From: Methylococcus sp. EFPC2
GTDB taxonomy: Bacteria > Pseudomonadota > Gammaproteobacteria > Methylococcales > Methylococcaceae
Direction of reading: 5' to 3'
Assembly: GCF_016925495.1 (NCBI RefSeq)
Contig: NZ_CP070491.1
Location: forward strand, 3,980,001 to 4,044,000
DNA: 64,000 nucleotides
In this document: piece after piece, positions 17,375 to 26,431 of the stretch
How the letters are laid out: each line of letters begins with the position of its first letter
Numbering within the stretch: position 1 is the first letter of the stretch
Program-made: the position numbers and the translations under genes
Notes under the pieces: model-generated
The model's input: only the letters and a program-made list of their open reading frames with translations
Told to the model about the DNA's origin: nothing
The model's database searches: none

Positions 17375-17530
17375 CGGGTCGCCACGAAAGTCGCGAAGCG
17401 AACACTTTGATCTCCCTCGTCCTCCGGGAAGGGTTGCGACTAAAGCAACCGTTTGCGATCGGAGAGGGAGGGGGAGGGAAACAGCTTATGGCGCGAGTGC
17501 TTTCATCGCTGGCGCGTGCACCATAAGCCG
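17375..17530 (-). repeat. Dispersed 3'-UTR repeat, copy 1 (after the SleB-type gene)
   Basis: Bases 17375-17419 match 34714-34758 at 43 of 45 positions, and 17474-17508 match 34781-34815 at about 32 of 35. The whole element begins right after the stop codon of the minus-strand gene at 17531. Read on that strand it holds an inverted repeat CTTATGG/CCATAAG, then a purine/pyrimidine-rich stretch, then GTGTTCGCTTCGCGACTTTC. This copy has an extra 30-base insertion in the middle. Confidence 0.8.
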
Positions 17531-18052
17531 TTAATTTTCCTGGATCTCCAGTTCATCGCGGTAAAAGACGTTTCCATCGATACTGGCGGTCCTCAGTTCG
17601 GGTTTTGCCCAGCCCGGTAAATGCCTCAGCCGTGAGGCATGAAAGAAAACCGCCCCTCCCGTGTTATCGGGCAGTTCATCCTGTATCACCTTTTGGGCCA
17701 CTTCATATGCTTTAGCATAATCGTCTCTGTCCACATGGCTTACCCGGTAAACGAACCGGCCGGTCCGGATTACATGGCAATAATCGCGTCCCCAACCGGC
17801 CCTAAGGCGGTTCTTGACGACGTTTGCCACGGCCTGCAGATTGGTTTCGGAGTTTCGCGCTTCGCGATAAGCCGTATTCGCCAGACAGGTCACGCTGTCC
17901 AACGGTACGTCGGCCTGAGGCAGGCGATGCTTGACGCGTTGATGATGGTAAGAATGTTGCTGCCGTCCATCGTGATGATGGCTGGATTTAGCGACAGCGG
18001 GGGAAGTTGAGAATGCTAAAACACATACGATTTTGACAAGGTTGTTTGTCAT
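17531..18052 (-). CDS. SleB-type cell wall hydrolase, exported
   Basis: A 173-residue protein of the Hydrolase_2 family (SleB/CwlJ). It starts with a signal peptide (MTNNLVKIVCVLAFSTSPAVAK). A His-rich linker (SSHHHDGRQQHSYHHQRVKH) follows. The catalytic domain has CLANTAYREARNSETNLQAV with the catalytic Glu, VVKNRLRAGWGRDYCHVI and a terminal GAVFFHASRL. It likely acts as a lytic transglycosylase or amidase on peptidoglycan in the periplasm. The ATG at 18052 is preferred over 18088 because it starts the signal peptide. The His-rich linker is unusual and may bind metal. Confidence 0.82.
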   Translation of the reverse strand: MTNNLVKIVCVLAFSTSPAVAKSSHHHDGRQQHSYHHQRVKHRLPQADVPLDSVTCLANTAYREARNSETNLQAVANVVKNRLRAGWGRDYCHVIRTGRFVYRVSHVDRDDYAKAYEVAQKVIQDELPDNTGGAVFFHASRLRHLPGWAKPELRTASIDGNVFYRDELEIQEN

Positions 18053-18634
18053 AGTTCCGTTTCCTATCGTCGTCGAAGTTGCAGCCAATTACCGGTATTT
18101 TGGATACGGTCATTGGGCGGCCACATCTTCTATTTTCGAAAGCGTACTACTTAGAACGGCCTTTTCTTGGAAAAAACTGAACTAAACAGCACAACAAGTT
18201 TTCTGGTTCATTCGAACCTTTTATTGACCTCCATAGCTTGAGCACTTGCCTGTGCGTTGGGCCTCGCGGCGAAATTGTGGGGTGCCGGAACGATAACGTC
18301 GTACCGCTGAAATCCTGCGGATGGCACAAATTTGACGTCAAGGTTTTGCCTTGACCCCGGCTAGAGGGTAACCGTCTGGCGCCGGGAATGCCAGAAAAAT
18401 TGCGGCGAGCGGCAAAAATGCAAGGGGGGCGCAATGGCATGCGTGGCCGCCATCGACCGTCGGGCTGTCGTGCAGGTCCCGGCTCGCGGCACTATGACTC
18501 GCCGCTTGCGGCCATCAGCGTCGCCGCTGTATGAACGAGCGCGGTACCGGTTTACACTGCGGCTTCGGGCGAATTTGTCCGCCCCTTCGGCTTACCGTTA
18601 ACCCTCCGTCGAGCATCGCGATCCCAGCCACGCC
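18053..18634. other. Intergenic region between divergent SleB-type gene and gspA
   Basis: About 580 bases without a credible gene on either strand. The first 150 bases are AT-rich and probably hold the promoter of the minus-strand gene. A perfect 7-bp inverted repeat GTCAAGG/CCTTGAC with loop TTTTG lies at 18337-18355. The rest is GC-rich upstream sequence of gspA. No known RNA or repeat was recognised. Confidence 0.5.
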
Positions 18635-20392
18635 ATGTACGTGCAGCATTTCAATCTGAGCACGGAACCCTTTTCCATCGCCCCCAACCCGCGTTGCCTC
18701 TATCTGAGCCCACAGCACCGGGAGGCGCTGGCTCATTTGATTTACGGCATCGGCGCGGGGGGCGGATTCGTCGCGCTGACGGGCGAGGTCGGCACCGGCA
18801 AGACCACGCTGTGCCGCTGCCTGCTGGAGCAACTGCCGGCCGACGTGGATATCGCCCTGATCTTCAACCCCAGACTCAACGCACGGGAATTGCTGGCCAG
18901 CATTTGCGACGAACTGGGCATTCCCCATCCGGAGCACCGGGCCAGCATCAAGCTGCTCATCGACCGACTGAACCAGCACCTGCTGGCCGCCCATGCCCGT
19001 GGACGGCGCACGGTCGTCCTGATCGACGAAGCGCAGAACCTGTCCCACGACGTGCTGGAGCAGATACGCCTGCTGACCAACCTGGAAACCAACGAATTCA
19101 AGCTGCTGCAGATCATCCTCGTTGGCCAGCCCGAACTGAAGCAGCTACTGGAGCGGCCGAATCTGCGCCAGCTCTCCCAGCGCATCACCGCCCGTTACCA
19201 CCTTCGGCCGCTGTCCTTCCGCGAGATGCGCGCCTATATCGATCACCGGATTGCGGTCAGCGGCGGCAAAGGCGGGCTATTCAGCCCACTGGCCCTGCTC
19301 GCGATCTACCGTCTGTCGGGCGGCATCCCGCGTCTGATCAACCTGATCTGCGACCGCGCCCTGCTGGGCGCCTACGCCCTGGGCAAAAAGGGGGTGAGTT
19401 GGCGCATCGTCCGTAAAAGCGCGCGGGAGGTGTTGCCGTCGCCCAAAGGCGTTTCCTTGCGCCTCGCCGGCGTCGGCGTGGGGAGTGTGATGCTGGGGAT
19501 TGCCGGACTGATCTACTTCGGATGGATACCAGCGAACTTTACCGATTGGGGCAAGCGCGCGCTTGCCGAGCTGAGGTCCGAATCGCGCGAAAGGCTCGCC
19601 AACCCACCGGCCGAAAAGGACGATCCGCTTCCGCCGTCCTCTTCAGCCGCGAGTGCGGTCGCCGGCAGTGCCGAAATCCCGCCGCCGGAGGCGGTCGCTG
19701 AGGTATCCGTCGAGCCGTCCATACCGCCGGCCGAAGCAAGTGCCGTGGTTTCGGCAAGCCCTTCCTCTGAGCCCACACCCGCCAAGCTGGGTGATTTCAT
19801 CGCGTCGCCGGCCTATACGCGCGGCGCGGCGCTGTCCAAGCTTTTTGCCTTATGGCACCTGCCGCCGCCGGCACCCGGGGTCGAGGAGTGCGGCGCAGCC
19901 CGGCAGGAGGGCTTGCGCTGCCTGATCTTCCAGGGGAGCTGGCCCCAACTCGCCAAGCTCGACCACCCGGCCGTACTGGCATTGGTGCTGGCCGACGGGA
20001 GCAAACGTTACGCCGCGCTCACCCGGATACGCGAAAACCGCCTCGAACTGGCCGGTATCGACTCCGACGATCAGTCGTTCGAACCGGGCGCCGTTGCGGA
20101 ATTTTGGCAAGGCGAAGCCATCTTGTTGTGGAAACCGCCGGTGAATTCGACGGCGTCGCTGCATCCGGGCGATCGCGCCGCCGGCGTGAAATGGCTCAGG
20201 CAGCGCTTGTCCCAGACCGATGCTGCCGGTCCGGCCGATCTGTTCGACGCCAAATTGAAAACGAGCGTGATGGCGTTCCAGCGCGAGCAGGGTTTGCCGC
20301 CGGACGGGTTGGTCGGACCGTTGACCATGATCCATCTGATGCGGCCGACGCGGGGTGCCGCCGCCGCCCGGCCAGGCCCCACCCTTCATTGA
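18635..20392 (+). CDS. gspA: GspA/ExeA-type ATPase of type II secretion, with peptidoglycan-binding domain
   Basis: A 585-residue inner-membrane protein. The N-terminal AAA ATPase (about 1-265) starts FNLSTEPFSIAPNPRCLYLS as in ExeA/MshM, with Walker A GEVGTGKTTLC, Walker B VVLIDEAQNL and sensor QIILVGQPEL. One membrane helix follows at about 278-305, then a Pro/Ala/Glu-rich periplasmic linker, and a C-terminal PG_binding_1 domain (VKWLRQRLSQTD... FQREQGLPPDGLVGPLT). In Aeromonas, ExeA with ExeB opens the peptidoglycan for assembly of the secretin ring. gspB follows 12 bases later. No other gsp gene is in the window. Confidence 0.9.
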   Translation: MYVQHFNLSTEPFSIAPNPRCLYLSPQHREALAHLIYGIGAGGGFVALTGEVGTGKTTLCRCLLEQLPADVDIALIFNPRLNARELLASICDELGIPHPEHRASIKLLIDRLNQHLLAAHARGRRTVVLIDEAQNLSHDVLEQIRLLTNLETNEFKLLQIILVGQPELKQLLERPNLRQLSQRITARYHLRPLSFREMRAYIDHRIAVSGGKGGLFSPLALLAIYRLSGGIPRLINLICDRALLGAYALGKKGVSWRIVRKSAREVLPSPKGVSLRLAGVGVGSVMLGIAGLIYFGWIPANFTDWGKRALAELRSESRERLANPPAEKDDPLPPSSSAASAVAGSAEIPPPEAVAEVSVEPSIPPAEASAVVSASPSSEPTPAKLGDFIASPAYTRGAALSKLFALWHLPPPAPGVEECGAARQEGLRCLIFQGSWPQLAKLDHPAVLALVLADGSKRYAALTRIRENRLELAGIDSDDQSFEPGAVAEFWQGEAILLWKPPVNSTASLHPGDRAAGVKWLRQRLSQTDAAGPADLFDAKLKTSVMAFQREQGLPPDGLVGPLTMIHLMRPTRGAAAARPGPTLH

Positions 20393-20404
20393 GCGAGAGC
20401 CGAC

Positions 20405-21259
20405 ATGTCCTACATCTTGGAAGCACTCCGCAAGTCCGAGCGCGAACGGCAGCTTGCGCAAGCACCCACCCTGCCCAGCGTGCTGGACAACCCGCATCCA
20501 TCGAGACCCGGATGGCTGCCCTGGTTGCTGGTGTTGGTCTTGGGCATCGTCTGCGCGGTGCTTTTCTGGCTATGGCTCGGCGCCGCTGATAAATCGCCGC
20601 CTCGCGCGCTCGGTGGCGATGCGGACGGTCAGCCCGGCATTCCGGTCCAGACAGTAACCCCGGCCAGGACCGATGAACCGAAAAAGTCCGCGGATCCCGG
20701 CGCTCCACCTCCCGCTCCTTCGGTTCAAGTCGAGGCACGAACCGATTTCGGCAAGCCGGTAAAGCCGACGGCACCGAGCTTGCGGTCCGTGGTAACAGAA
20801 GACGCGCCCAGGAAACCGACGCGCGTACAGCCCGTCCCCAATCCGATCGCAAAATCCAGACCGAACCCGGAAGCAGACGCCGGCTCGCATGCAGTGGCCG
20901 CACAATCAGCCGGGGAAAAACAGCTTCGTCCGGCCGAAACGGCGGCGCCTCAGGACAGCGCCGGCTTGCCCGAGACCGATGAGACGCTTTCGCCGCTTCC
21001 GGACGGCCAGGCCGGGGAATCCGCGGATGATCCGCCACCCCACAGCGTATGGTCGGAGACCCCGCCACGCGGCCTGTCCGAGTTGAAAATCAACGTCCTC
21101 GCTTACTCCTCGTCGCCCGAAGAGCGTTTCGCCATCATCAACATGGTCAAGTACGGCAAGGGCGACCGTTTGCCCGGAGGCGCCGTGTTGGCCGAAATAC
21201 AGGCCGACGGCGTGGTGTTGGAGCTGCGAGGCTCGCGATTCAGGCTCAGCCATCGCTGA
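20405..21259 (+). CDS. gspB: GspB/ExeB-type type II secretion assembly protein
   Basis: A 284-residue bitopic protein. The cytoplasmic start MSYILEALRKSERERQLAQ is diagnostic of GspB/ExeB. One membrane helix (WLPWLLVLVLGIVCAVLFWL) is followed by a long Pro-rich linker, and the C-terminal T2SSB domain begins LSELKINVLAYSSSPEERFA and ends LELRGSRFRLSHR. It partners GspA in placing the secretin at the cell wall. The pair forms a compact two-gene operon 12 bases apart. Confidence 0.9.
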   Translation: MSYILEALRKSERERQLAQAPTLPSVLDNPHPSRPGWLPWLLVLVLGIVCAVLFWLWLGAADKSPPRALGGDADGQPGIPVQTVTPARTDEPKKSADPGAPPPAPSVQVEARTDFGKPVKPTAPSLRSVVTEDAPRKPTRVQPVPNPIAKSRPNPEADAGSHAVAAQSAGEKQLRPAETAAPQDSAGLPETDETLSPLPDGQAGESADDPPPHSVWSETPPRGLSELKINVLAYSSSPEERFAIINMVKYGKGDRLPGGAVLAEIQADGVVLELRGSRFRLSHR

Positions 21260-21292
21260 TCACGGTGGGCGGCGGCGCTCGTCAAATCCGCT

Positions 21293-22657
21293 TTACAACG
21301 TGAAGCGGAAAGCTTGCAGCAACGCGCCTGGAATTTTCCTGCCGCCCAGCGAGCGGCGGTAATACGTGTCGACGGAGGGGATGAGCCGGCTTTCGCGGGT
21401 GAGGGCTTCCAGCTCGGAACCGAAGATGCGATAGAGGCTTTCGTCGAAGCGCAGGTCGCGGATGGGCGCGACGGGGACGCCGTCTTCCACCCAGAAGCAG
21501 GCGTAGCGGGTCATGCCGGTGATGCGGGCGCTCTGCACGTCGCTCCAGTTGAGGTAATGCAGATTGCCGATGTAGAGGCCGGTGCCCAGGGCTTGCAGCA
21601 CGTCGGCCTCGGCGAGCTCGCCCGGCAGCACTTCGGCGGAACGGAGGTATTCTCCGGTCCAGCCGGCCGGATCCGCCGCATTCGATTCGACTCCGTATTC
21701 CTTGGCCGAGCGCGAGCTCACCAGCAGGTTTTTCAACTGGCCTCGCTCGATGATGGGCAGATCGGCCGGCGGTAGCTCGCCCAGGGTGTTGAAGCGGTGC
21801 GTGAGCCCCAGCTCGAAGTTTTCCCGGAGACTGAATTGCTCCGAGAAGCGGGCGTCGCCGGCTATCAGGCGCTGCAGGGCGGAATCGCCTTTTTTCCAGG
21901 CGTTGTAGCTGACCGCTCCCCAGGAGAACATGCCGACGATGTCGGACACGGCGGCGGGAGCCAGATACACCCGGTATTCGCCGGGCGCAACCGGACGGGT
22001 GGCGGATCGCAGCAGGGGCAAGCAGTTCTTGCTGGCCTCGACGGCGGCGAGGAATTCATCCCGGTTCCAGTCCCTGGCCGCGTATAAGCCCTTGACCGCC
22101 TTGTTCTCGCCCGAGGCGTTGATCGTGAACAAGGAGTAATCCAGGAAGGCGGATTCGGTGGAAAACCAGTGGTTCTGCCCGGCCGAATTGCGGTTGGCGC
22201 GGAACTGCGGGCCGGATGCGAAGAAGCCGGTCAGCTCCGTTCCCGCGGTTTCGCCGGCGATGGTCGCCATGATCTCCTCGTCAACCGGCAGTCGGCCGGC
22301 ATGATGGCGGTCGCTGGCGCCATGGTTCTCCAGGGGGACCAAATAGGGATCTTCCGGCAGCACCCTCACTTCCGACCGCGCCCTCGCCATCAGGGAGTGC
22401 AGCGTCGCCAAGTCCCACTCTTGCTGTCCGGACAGGTCGTAGCTGTATTCCACCTTGCGCCCGGACGACTGCCAGGTGAGCGACAAGGTCGTCTGCCGCA
22501 CCTGCGTGGCCTGGCGCACCTTGGAATCGTTGAAGCGCACATAGGTCTGATCCTCGCCGCTCAGGTTGAGGTTCAGCGCTTCGCCGGTTTTCAACTCGGC
22601 GAATGCGCTCTCGGCCAGGCGGTCGAAAACAGCTCTAATCTCGGACAGAAAGCTCAC
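21293..22657 (-). CDS. TldE/PmbA family protein (inactive partner of TldD)
   Basis: A 454-residue protein of the TldD/PmbA (U62) family without the HExxxH metal site, so it is the TldE-like subunit. Visible family features: the N-terminal sensor (LSGEDQTYVRFNDSKVRQAT), a middle domain, and a C-terminal TRYACFWVEDGVPVAPIRDLRFDESLYRIFG. The GTG at 22657 overlaps the TldD-like stop (GTGA), showing coupled expression. TldD and TldE form a heterodimeric protease that trims unfolded peptides, for example modified-peptide leaders. Its length is close to PmbA (450). The substrate in this organism is unknown. Confidence 0.88.
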   Translation of the reverse strand: MSFLSEIRAVFDRLAESAFAELKTGEALNLNLSGEDQTYVRFNDSKVRQATQVRQTTLSLTWQSSGRKVEYSYDLSGQQEWDLATLHSLMARARSEVRVLPEDPYLVPLENHGASDRHHAGRLPVDEEIMATIAGETAGTELTGFFASGPQFRANRNSAGQNHWFSTESAFLDYSLFTINASGENKAVKGLYAARDWNRDEFLAAVEASKNCLPLLRSATRPVAPGEYRVYLAPAAVSDIVGMFSWGAVSYNAWKKGDSALQRLIAGDARFSEQFSLRENFELGLTHRFNTLGELPPADLPIIERGQLKNLLVSSRSAKEYGVESNAADPAGWTGEYLRSAEVLPGELAEADVLQALGTGLYIGNLHYLNWSDVQSARITGMTRYACFWVEDGVPVAPIRDLRFDESLYRIFGSELEALTRESRLIPSVDTYYRRSLGGRKIPGALLQAFRFTL

Positions 22658-24120
22658 AGCCCACCTCCGAAGACTTCGACGCCCGTGAAGAGGCAAGGCG
22701 GGGAAGCATGCCCGACCCGTATGATCTGGCTGGGTTCACCCTTGCCGCAATACGGCGTTCCGAACATTTCGGAGGTTCCGCCTACCCGTGTCAGCGACTG
22801 CCAGAAGGGCACGGTGACACCGCGGTAGTTGGGGTTCTTGAGCACCTGGGTGAACCTGCCGTTCTCGATCAGCCGGGCGTATTCGCAGCCGAACTGGAAC
22901 TTGTTGCGGTAGTCGTCGATGGACCAGGAGATGTTCGATTCCATGTAAACCCCGCGTTCGACCGCGGCGACGATGTCGTCCAGCGATCCGCTGCCCGGCT
23001 CCAGGTTGATGTTGGCCATGCGGTCTATGGGCGCGCGGTTCCAGCTCGCGGCGCGGAAATTGGCCACGCCGGGTAGCCCCAGGCGCGACTGGCTTTCCAG
23101 GCTGCCGAGCCCGCGCAGCAGCAGGCCGTCCTTGATCAGATGCTCGCGGCTGGCGGCATGGCCGCAATCGTCGAAAGCGTAGGATGCGAACTGGCCCTCC
23201 ACCGTGGGATCGAAAGTGACGTTCATCAGGTGGGAGCCGTATTGCAATCGGCCGAAGTCTTCGGGCCTGACGAAGCTCCAGCCGGCGTAGTTGCGCTCGT
23301 CTCCCAGGATGCGGTCCAGCTCCAGCGGATGGCCGATGGATTCGTGGATTTGCAGCAACATCTGGTCCGGCGCCAGCACCAGGTCCAGCGTCTCGTTCGG
23401 ACAGTCGTCCGCGGCGAGCAGTTCCAGGGCCTGGACGCCCGCCCGCTCGCACTCGGCGTAAAGGGCTTCGAAATCGAAGAATTCCAGCCCGGCCTGCCGG
23501 CAGCGCGCGACGGGGCCGTTCAGGGACCGTCGCTGGGTTACGCCACCGTCTTGGGCGGTCACCCCGAAATTGCATGCGACCAGCAGAAACTGCTCGTCGA
23601 TGTCGCTGCCGTTGGTGCTCGCATACTGCAAGCGGGTTTCCACCAGAGTGGCCTCGGCCGTGGCGTTGACGATCTTGTCGGCGACTTTCAGGTGGCGGCT
23701 GGCGGCGATCAGCCGGTCGGTGAATTCGCCCAGAGATTGCGTATCGAGCCCGGCGCGATGGGGGCTGAGGTAGCGGCCCACCGCCTGGGGCCGGTGCCGG
23801 TCGGTGAATGTCATGGCCTTGTGCGGCGCCGAGATGCGGGCCAGACGGACCGCCTGGCGGGTCGCCTCGCGCAAGCCCTTTTCGGAAAGGTCGCTGGTGC
23901 CGGCGTAGGCAAGCTGGCCGTCCACGCGGGCTTCCACCATCACGCCGCGTTCGAAGGTGACCGAATTGTCTTCCGGTTTTCCGTTGCGCACGCTGCGCCT
24001 ATGGGTCGTTTCCTGCACGTAGCGCAGGCCGATCCAGTCGGCCTCCGAGCCGATGCGGGCGAGAGCGCTCTGGATGTCAAATTCCGGGAATTCGGCGGCT
24101 AGCGCGAGCGTGGTGTTCAT
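22654..24120 (-). CDS. TldD family metalloprotease
   Basis: A 488-residue catalytic subunit of a TldD/TldE protease. The zinc motif is LLQIHESIGHPLELDRILG (HExxxH). Other conserved stretches are SVTFERGVMVEARVDGQLAY near the N-terminus and GVYMESNISWSIDDYRNKFQ with a downstream Cys ligand (FQFGCEYARLIENG). The ATG at 24120 has AAGGAAAC just upstream; the longer frame from 24180 is not supported. It is the first gene of a two-gene operon with the TldE-like partner. This is a shorter, second-type TldD rather than clearly the E. coli ortholog. Confidence 0.9.
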   Translation of the reverse strand: MNTTLALAAEFPEFDIQSALARIGSEADWIGLRYVQETTHRRSVRNGKPEDNSVTFERGVMVEARVDGQLAYAGTSDLSEKGLREATRQAVRLARISAPHKAMTFTDRHRPQAVGRYLSPHRAGLDTQSLGEFTDRLIAASRHLKVADKIVNATAEATLVETRLQYASTNGSDIDEQFLLVACNFGVTAQDGGVTQRRSLNGPVARCRQAGLEFFDFEALYAECERAGVQALELLAADDCPNETLDLVLAPDQMLLQIHESIGHPLELDRILGDERNYAGWSFVRPEDFGRLQYGSHLMNVTFDPTVEGQFASYAFDDCGHAASREHLIKDGLLLRGLGSLESQSRLGLPGVANFRAASWNRAPIDRMANINLEPGSGSLDDIVAAVERGVYMESNISWSIDDYRNKFQFGCEYARLIENGRFTQVLKNPNYRGVTVPFWQSLTRVGGTSEMFGTPYCGKGEPSQIIRVGHASPPCLFTGVEVFGGGL

Positions 24121-24281
24121 GTTTCCTTTTGACGGCTGTGTTTCCGGGGCGAAGCGAGGGCGTGTGGCGGAAAATACCATGCCGGGGATGATCGTGCGCG
24201 TTCCTCGGGTGTTTGCTTTGTCTACGGAAATAGGCAGATAGGCGGGGCGGAGAGCGTCAAGGAGTTCCCGCAGCGCGGTAG

Positions 24282-24346
24282 GATGGGCACACCTTCGGCT
24301 TTGCCCATCCTACCTCGACTGCGACTAGGTTTTAGGATCGAAGGCC
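24282..24346. repeat. 65-bp direct repeat, left copy, flanking the 21-bp array
   Basis: Identical to 24808-24872 at 63 of 65 positions (mismatches at one A/G and one T/A). It contains an inverted repeat GATGGGCA/TGCCCATC. It belongs to the intergenic GTAGGATGGGCA-type palindromes. It lies in a 780-base gap (24121-24902) between two genes. Confidence 0.85.
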
Positions 24347-24452
24347 GGAACCATAGGATGCGCTGAGCAACGCGAAGCGCATCATTATCGCCGGCTTTCC
24401 CGCGTCGGGGACGGCCGGCGGTGGCCGTATGCTTGGGTCGCGCCACGTAAAA

Positions 24453-24746
24453 AACTTTTCCACGGGCGTAGAAAAGTTTTTTACGTCCGTAGAAATCGTT
24501 CATGCGGCCGTAAATTCTCCAGCCGCGTCCGCTGAAAATATTTCCACGCGCCGCGAAATCTTTTCCACGCCTGCCAATTGGCTTGCTGCGGCCGTAGAAA
24601 TCTTTTTTGCGCGCCGAGTATCGTTTTACACGGCCGTAGCGCCGTCATTTACGCGCGTGAATTTATTTCCTGCGGCCGTCGGCAAGGTTTTTACGGCCGT
24701 GGGCAGGTTTTCTGCGCGCGCGGAAAATTTTCCTGTTTTTCGTCGA
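24453..24746. repeat. Degenerate tandem array of fourteen 21-bp units
   Basis: Fourteen consecutive 21-base units without a single insertion or deletion. The consensus is AANTTTTYYRCGGCCGTAGAA: an AT-rich flank around a GC core. RCG at unit positions 10-12 is invariant in units 1-13; other positions vary widely. On the plus strand one frame stays open through the whole array and would encode a seven-residue repeat (for example NFSTGVE, KFFTSVE, LFPAAVG, RFSARAE), framed by a 111-residue ORF at 24429-24764 without a clear ribosome-binding site. Units are not identical and there are no spacers, so it is not a CRISPR. Whether it is coding, structural or a decayed minisatellite cannot be decided. 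Confidence 0.85.
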
Positions 24747-24807
24747 TCGAATCCGACGCGGTAGGATGGGCAAAGGGCGGAAGGCCCGTGCCCATCGGCG
24801 CGGCATG

Positions 24808-24872
24808 GATGGGCACGCCTTCGGCTTTGCCCATCCTACCTCGACTGCGACAAGGTTTTAGGATCGAAGGCC
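24808..24872. repeat. 65-bp direct repeat, right copy, flanking the 21-bp array
   Basis: Second copy of the repeat at 24282-24346. A further related inverted repeat (GATGGGC at 24765-24771 and GCCCATC at 24790-24796) lies between it and the array. Confidence 0.85.
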
Positions 24873-24902
24873 AGGGGAGCGTGATCGCGTTGGGTGGGGC
24901 GG

Positions 24903-26228
24903 CTAACTCGGCTTGCAGCCTGCGCTCCTCCGAGACGATGCGTCGCCTTCGCTTTCCCGGCTCGCGTCGTTTCCTGAACCCGGCGCGAGCGTCTCGGCGA
25001 GTTTCCCGCCGTCCAGTTCGTTTTCCCATTTCGCCACGACCACGGTGGCGACGCCGTTGCCGATGAAATTGGTCAGCGCGCGCGCTTCCGACATGAATCG
25101 GTCTATGCCCAGTATCAGCGCCAGGCCGGCGACCGGAATCGAGGGCACGACCGCCAGCGTCGCGGCCAGGGTGACGAAACCGGCGCCGGTGACGCCCGAT
25201 GCGCCTTTCGAGGTCAGCATGGCCACGCCCAGCAGGGTCAGTTCCTGGCCGAGGCTCAGATCGACGTTCAAGGCTTGGGCGATGAACAGTGCCGCCATGG
25301 TCAGATAGATGTTGGTGCCGTCGAGGTTGAATGAATAACCGGAGGGTACGACCAGGCCGACCACGGATTTGGAGCAGCCCATGCGTTCCAGTTTTTCCAT
25401 CAGGGGCACCAGGGCGGATTCCGACGACGAGGTGCCCAGCACCGTCAGCAGCTCGTCCTTGATGTACAGGATGAATCGCACGATGTTGAAGCCGGCCCAG
25501 CGTGAGATGAGGCCGAGCACGATGAACACGAACAGCGCGCAGGTCAGGTAGAAACTGCCCATCAGCGCCGCCAGCGGTTTCAGTGCGGCGAGGCCGTATT
25601 TGCCCAGCGTGAAGGCCATCGCACCGCCCGCGCCCAGGGGAGCCAGCTTCATGATGGTGCCCATCATGGCGAACAAGATGTGGGACGCGTCTTCGATGAA
25701 ACGGTGTACCGGCTGGCCGGCCTTGCCCAGGCGGATTACGGCGTGGCCGAACAACACAGCCAGCAGCAAGACCTGGAGCAGATCGCCCGAGCCGGTGAAG
25801 GCGTCGGTGAAGGTCTTGGGGATGATGTGCAGGATGAAGTCCACCGCGCTCTGCTCGGACGCCGCCTTGGCGTAGCCGGCGACGGCCTTGGCGTCGAGCG
25901 TTTGCGGATCGACGTTGAAACCCCGGCCGGGGCCGATTAGATGCATCACGGTCAGGCCGATCGCCAGCGCCATGGTCGACACGACTTCGAAGTACAACAA
26001 GGCCTTGCCGCCGACCCGGCCCACTTTCTTCATGTCGGCGCTGCCGGCGATGCCGAGAACCACGGTGCAGAATATGATGGGGCCGATCAGCATCTTGACC
26101 AGGGCGATGAATCCGTCGCCCAGCGGCTTGAGGCTCTGACCGGTTTGGGGATCGAGATAGCCCAGCAGCCCGCCGGCCAGGATGGCGAGCAGCACCCAGA
26201 AATAAAGATGACGCGCGAGCCGCTTCAT
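24903..26228 (-). CDS. DctA-type dicarboxylate/amino acid:cation symporter
   Basis: A 441-residue transporter of the DAACS family. It starts [20 protein letters not shown] and carries the serine-rich re-entrant loop [20 protein letters not shown], the [20 protein letters not shown] stretch of HP2, and [20 protein letters not shown] with the substrate-binding Asp, Arg and Asn. This pattern and length fit DctA (C4-dicarboxylates such as succinate and malate), driven by protons or sodium; a glutamate carrier is the alternative. It is transcribed away from the large sensor gene and stands alone. Confidence 0.92.
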   Translation of the reverse strand: MKRLARHLYFWVLLAILAGGLLGYLDPQTGQSLKPLGDGFIALVKMLIGPIIFCTVVLGIAGSADMKKVGRVGGKALLYFEVVSTMALAIGLTVMHLIGPGRGFNVDPQTLDAKAVAGYAKAASEQSAVDFILHIIPKTFTDAFTGSGDLLQVLLLAVLFGHAVIRLGKAGQPVHRFIEDASHILFAMMGTIMKLAPLGAGGAMAFTLGKYGLAALKPLAALMGSFYLTCALFVFIVLGLISRWAGFNIVRFILYIKDELLTVLGTSSSESALVPLMEKLERMGCSKSVVGLVVPSGYSFNLDGTNIYLTMAALFIAQALNVDLSLGQELTLLGVAMLTSKGASGVTGAGFVTLAATLAVVPSIPVAGLALILGIDRFMSEARALTNFIGNGVATVVVAKWENELDGGKLAETLAPGSGNDASRESEGDASSRRSAGCKPS

Positions 26229-26431
26229 CGCCTCAAAATTCCTCCGTATCTCACTCCGGCCTCCACGCGGCGATGCAGTGCATGTGAATATTACTGTGCG
26301 CTAATGGATGGCCGGTATTATCCTATAAAGATTTATAGGCCTGATGGGCTCGCGCCTGCCGAGGTCGGCAGCATCCGCGCGGCAGGGACGCCAAACTGTC
26401 ATTCCGCCTTCATATCTGTCTGGTTAACACA

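Noticed and set aside
24453-24746. CRISPR array
   Set aside because: The units are diverged, directly adjacent and without spacers, and no cas gene is near.
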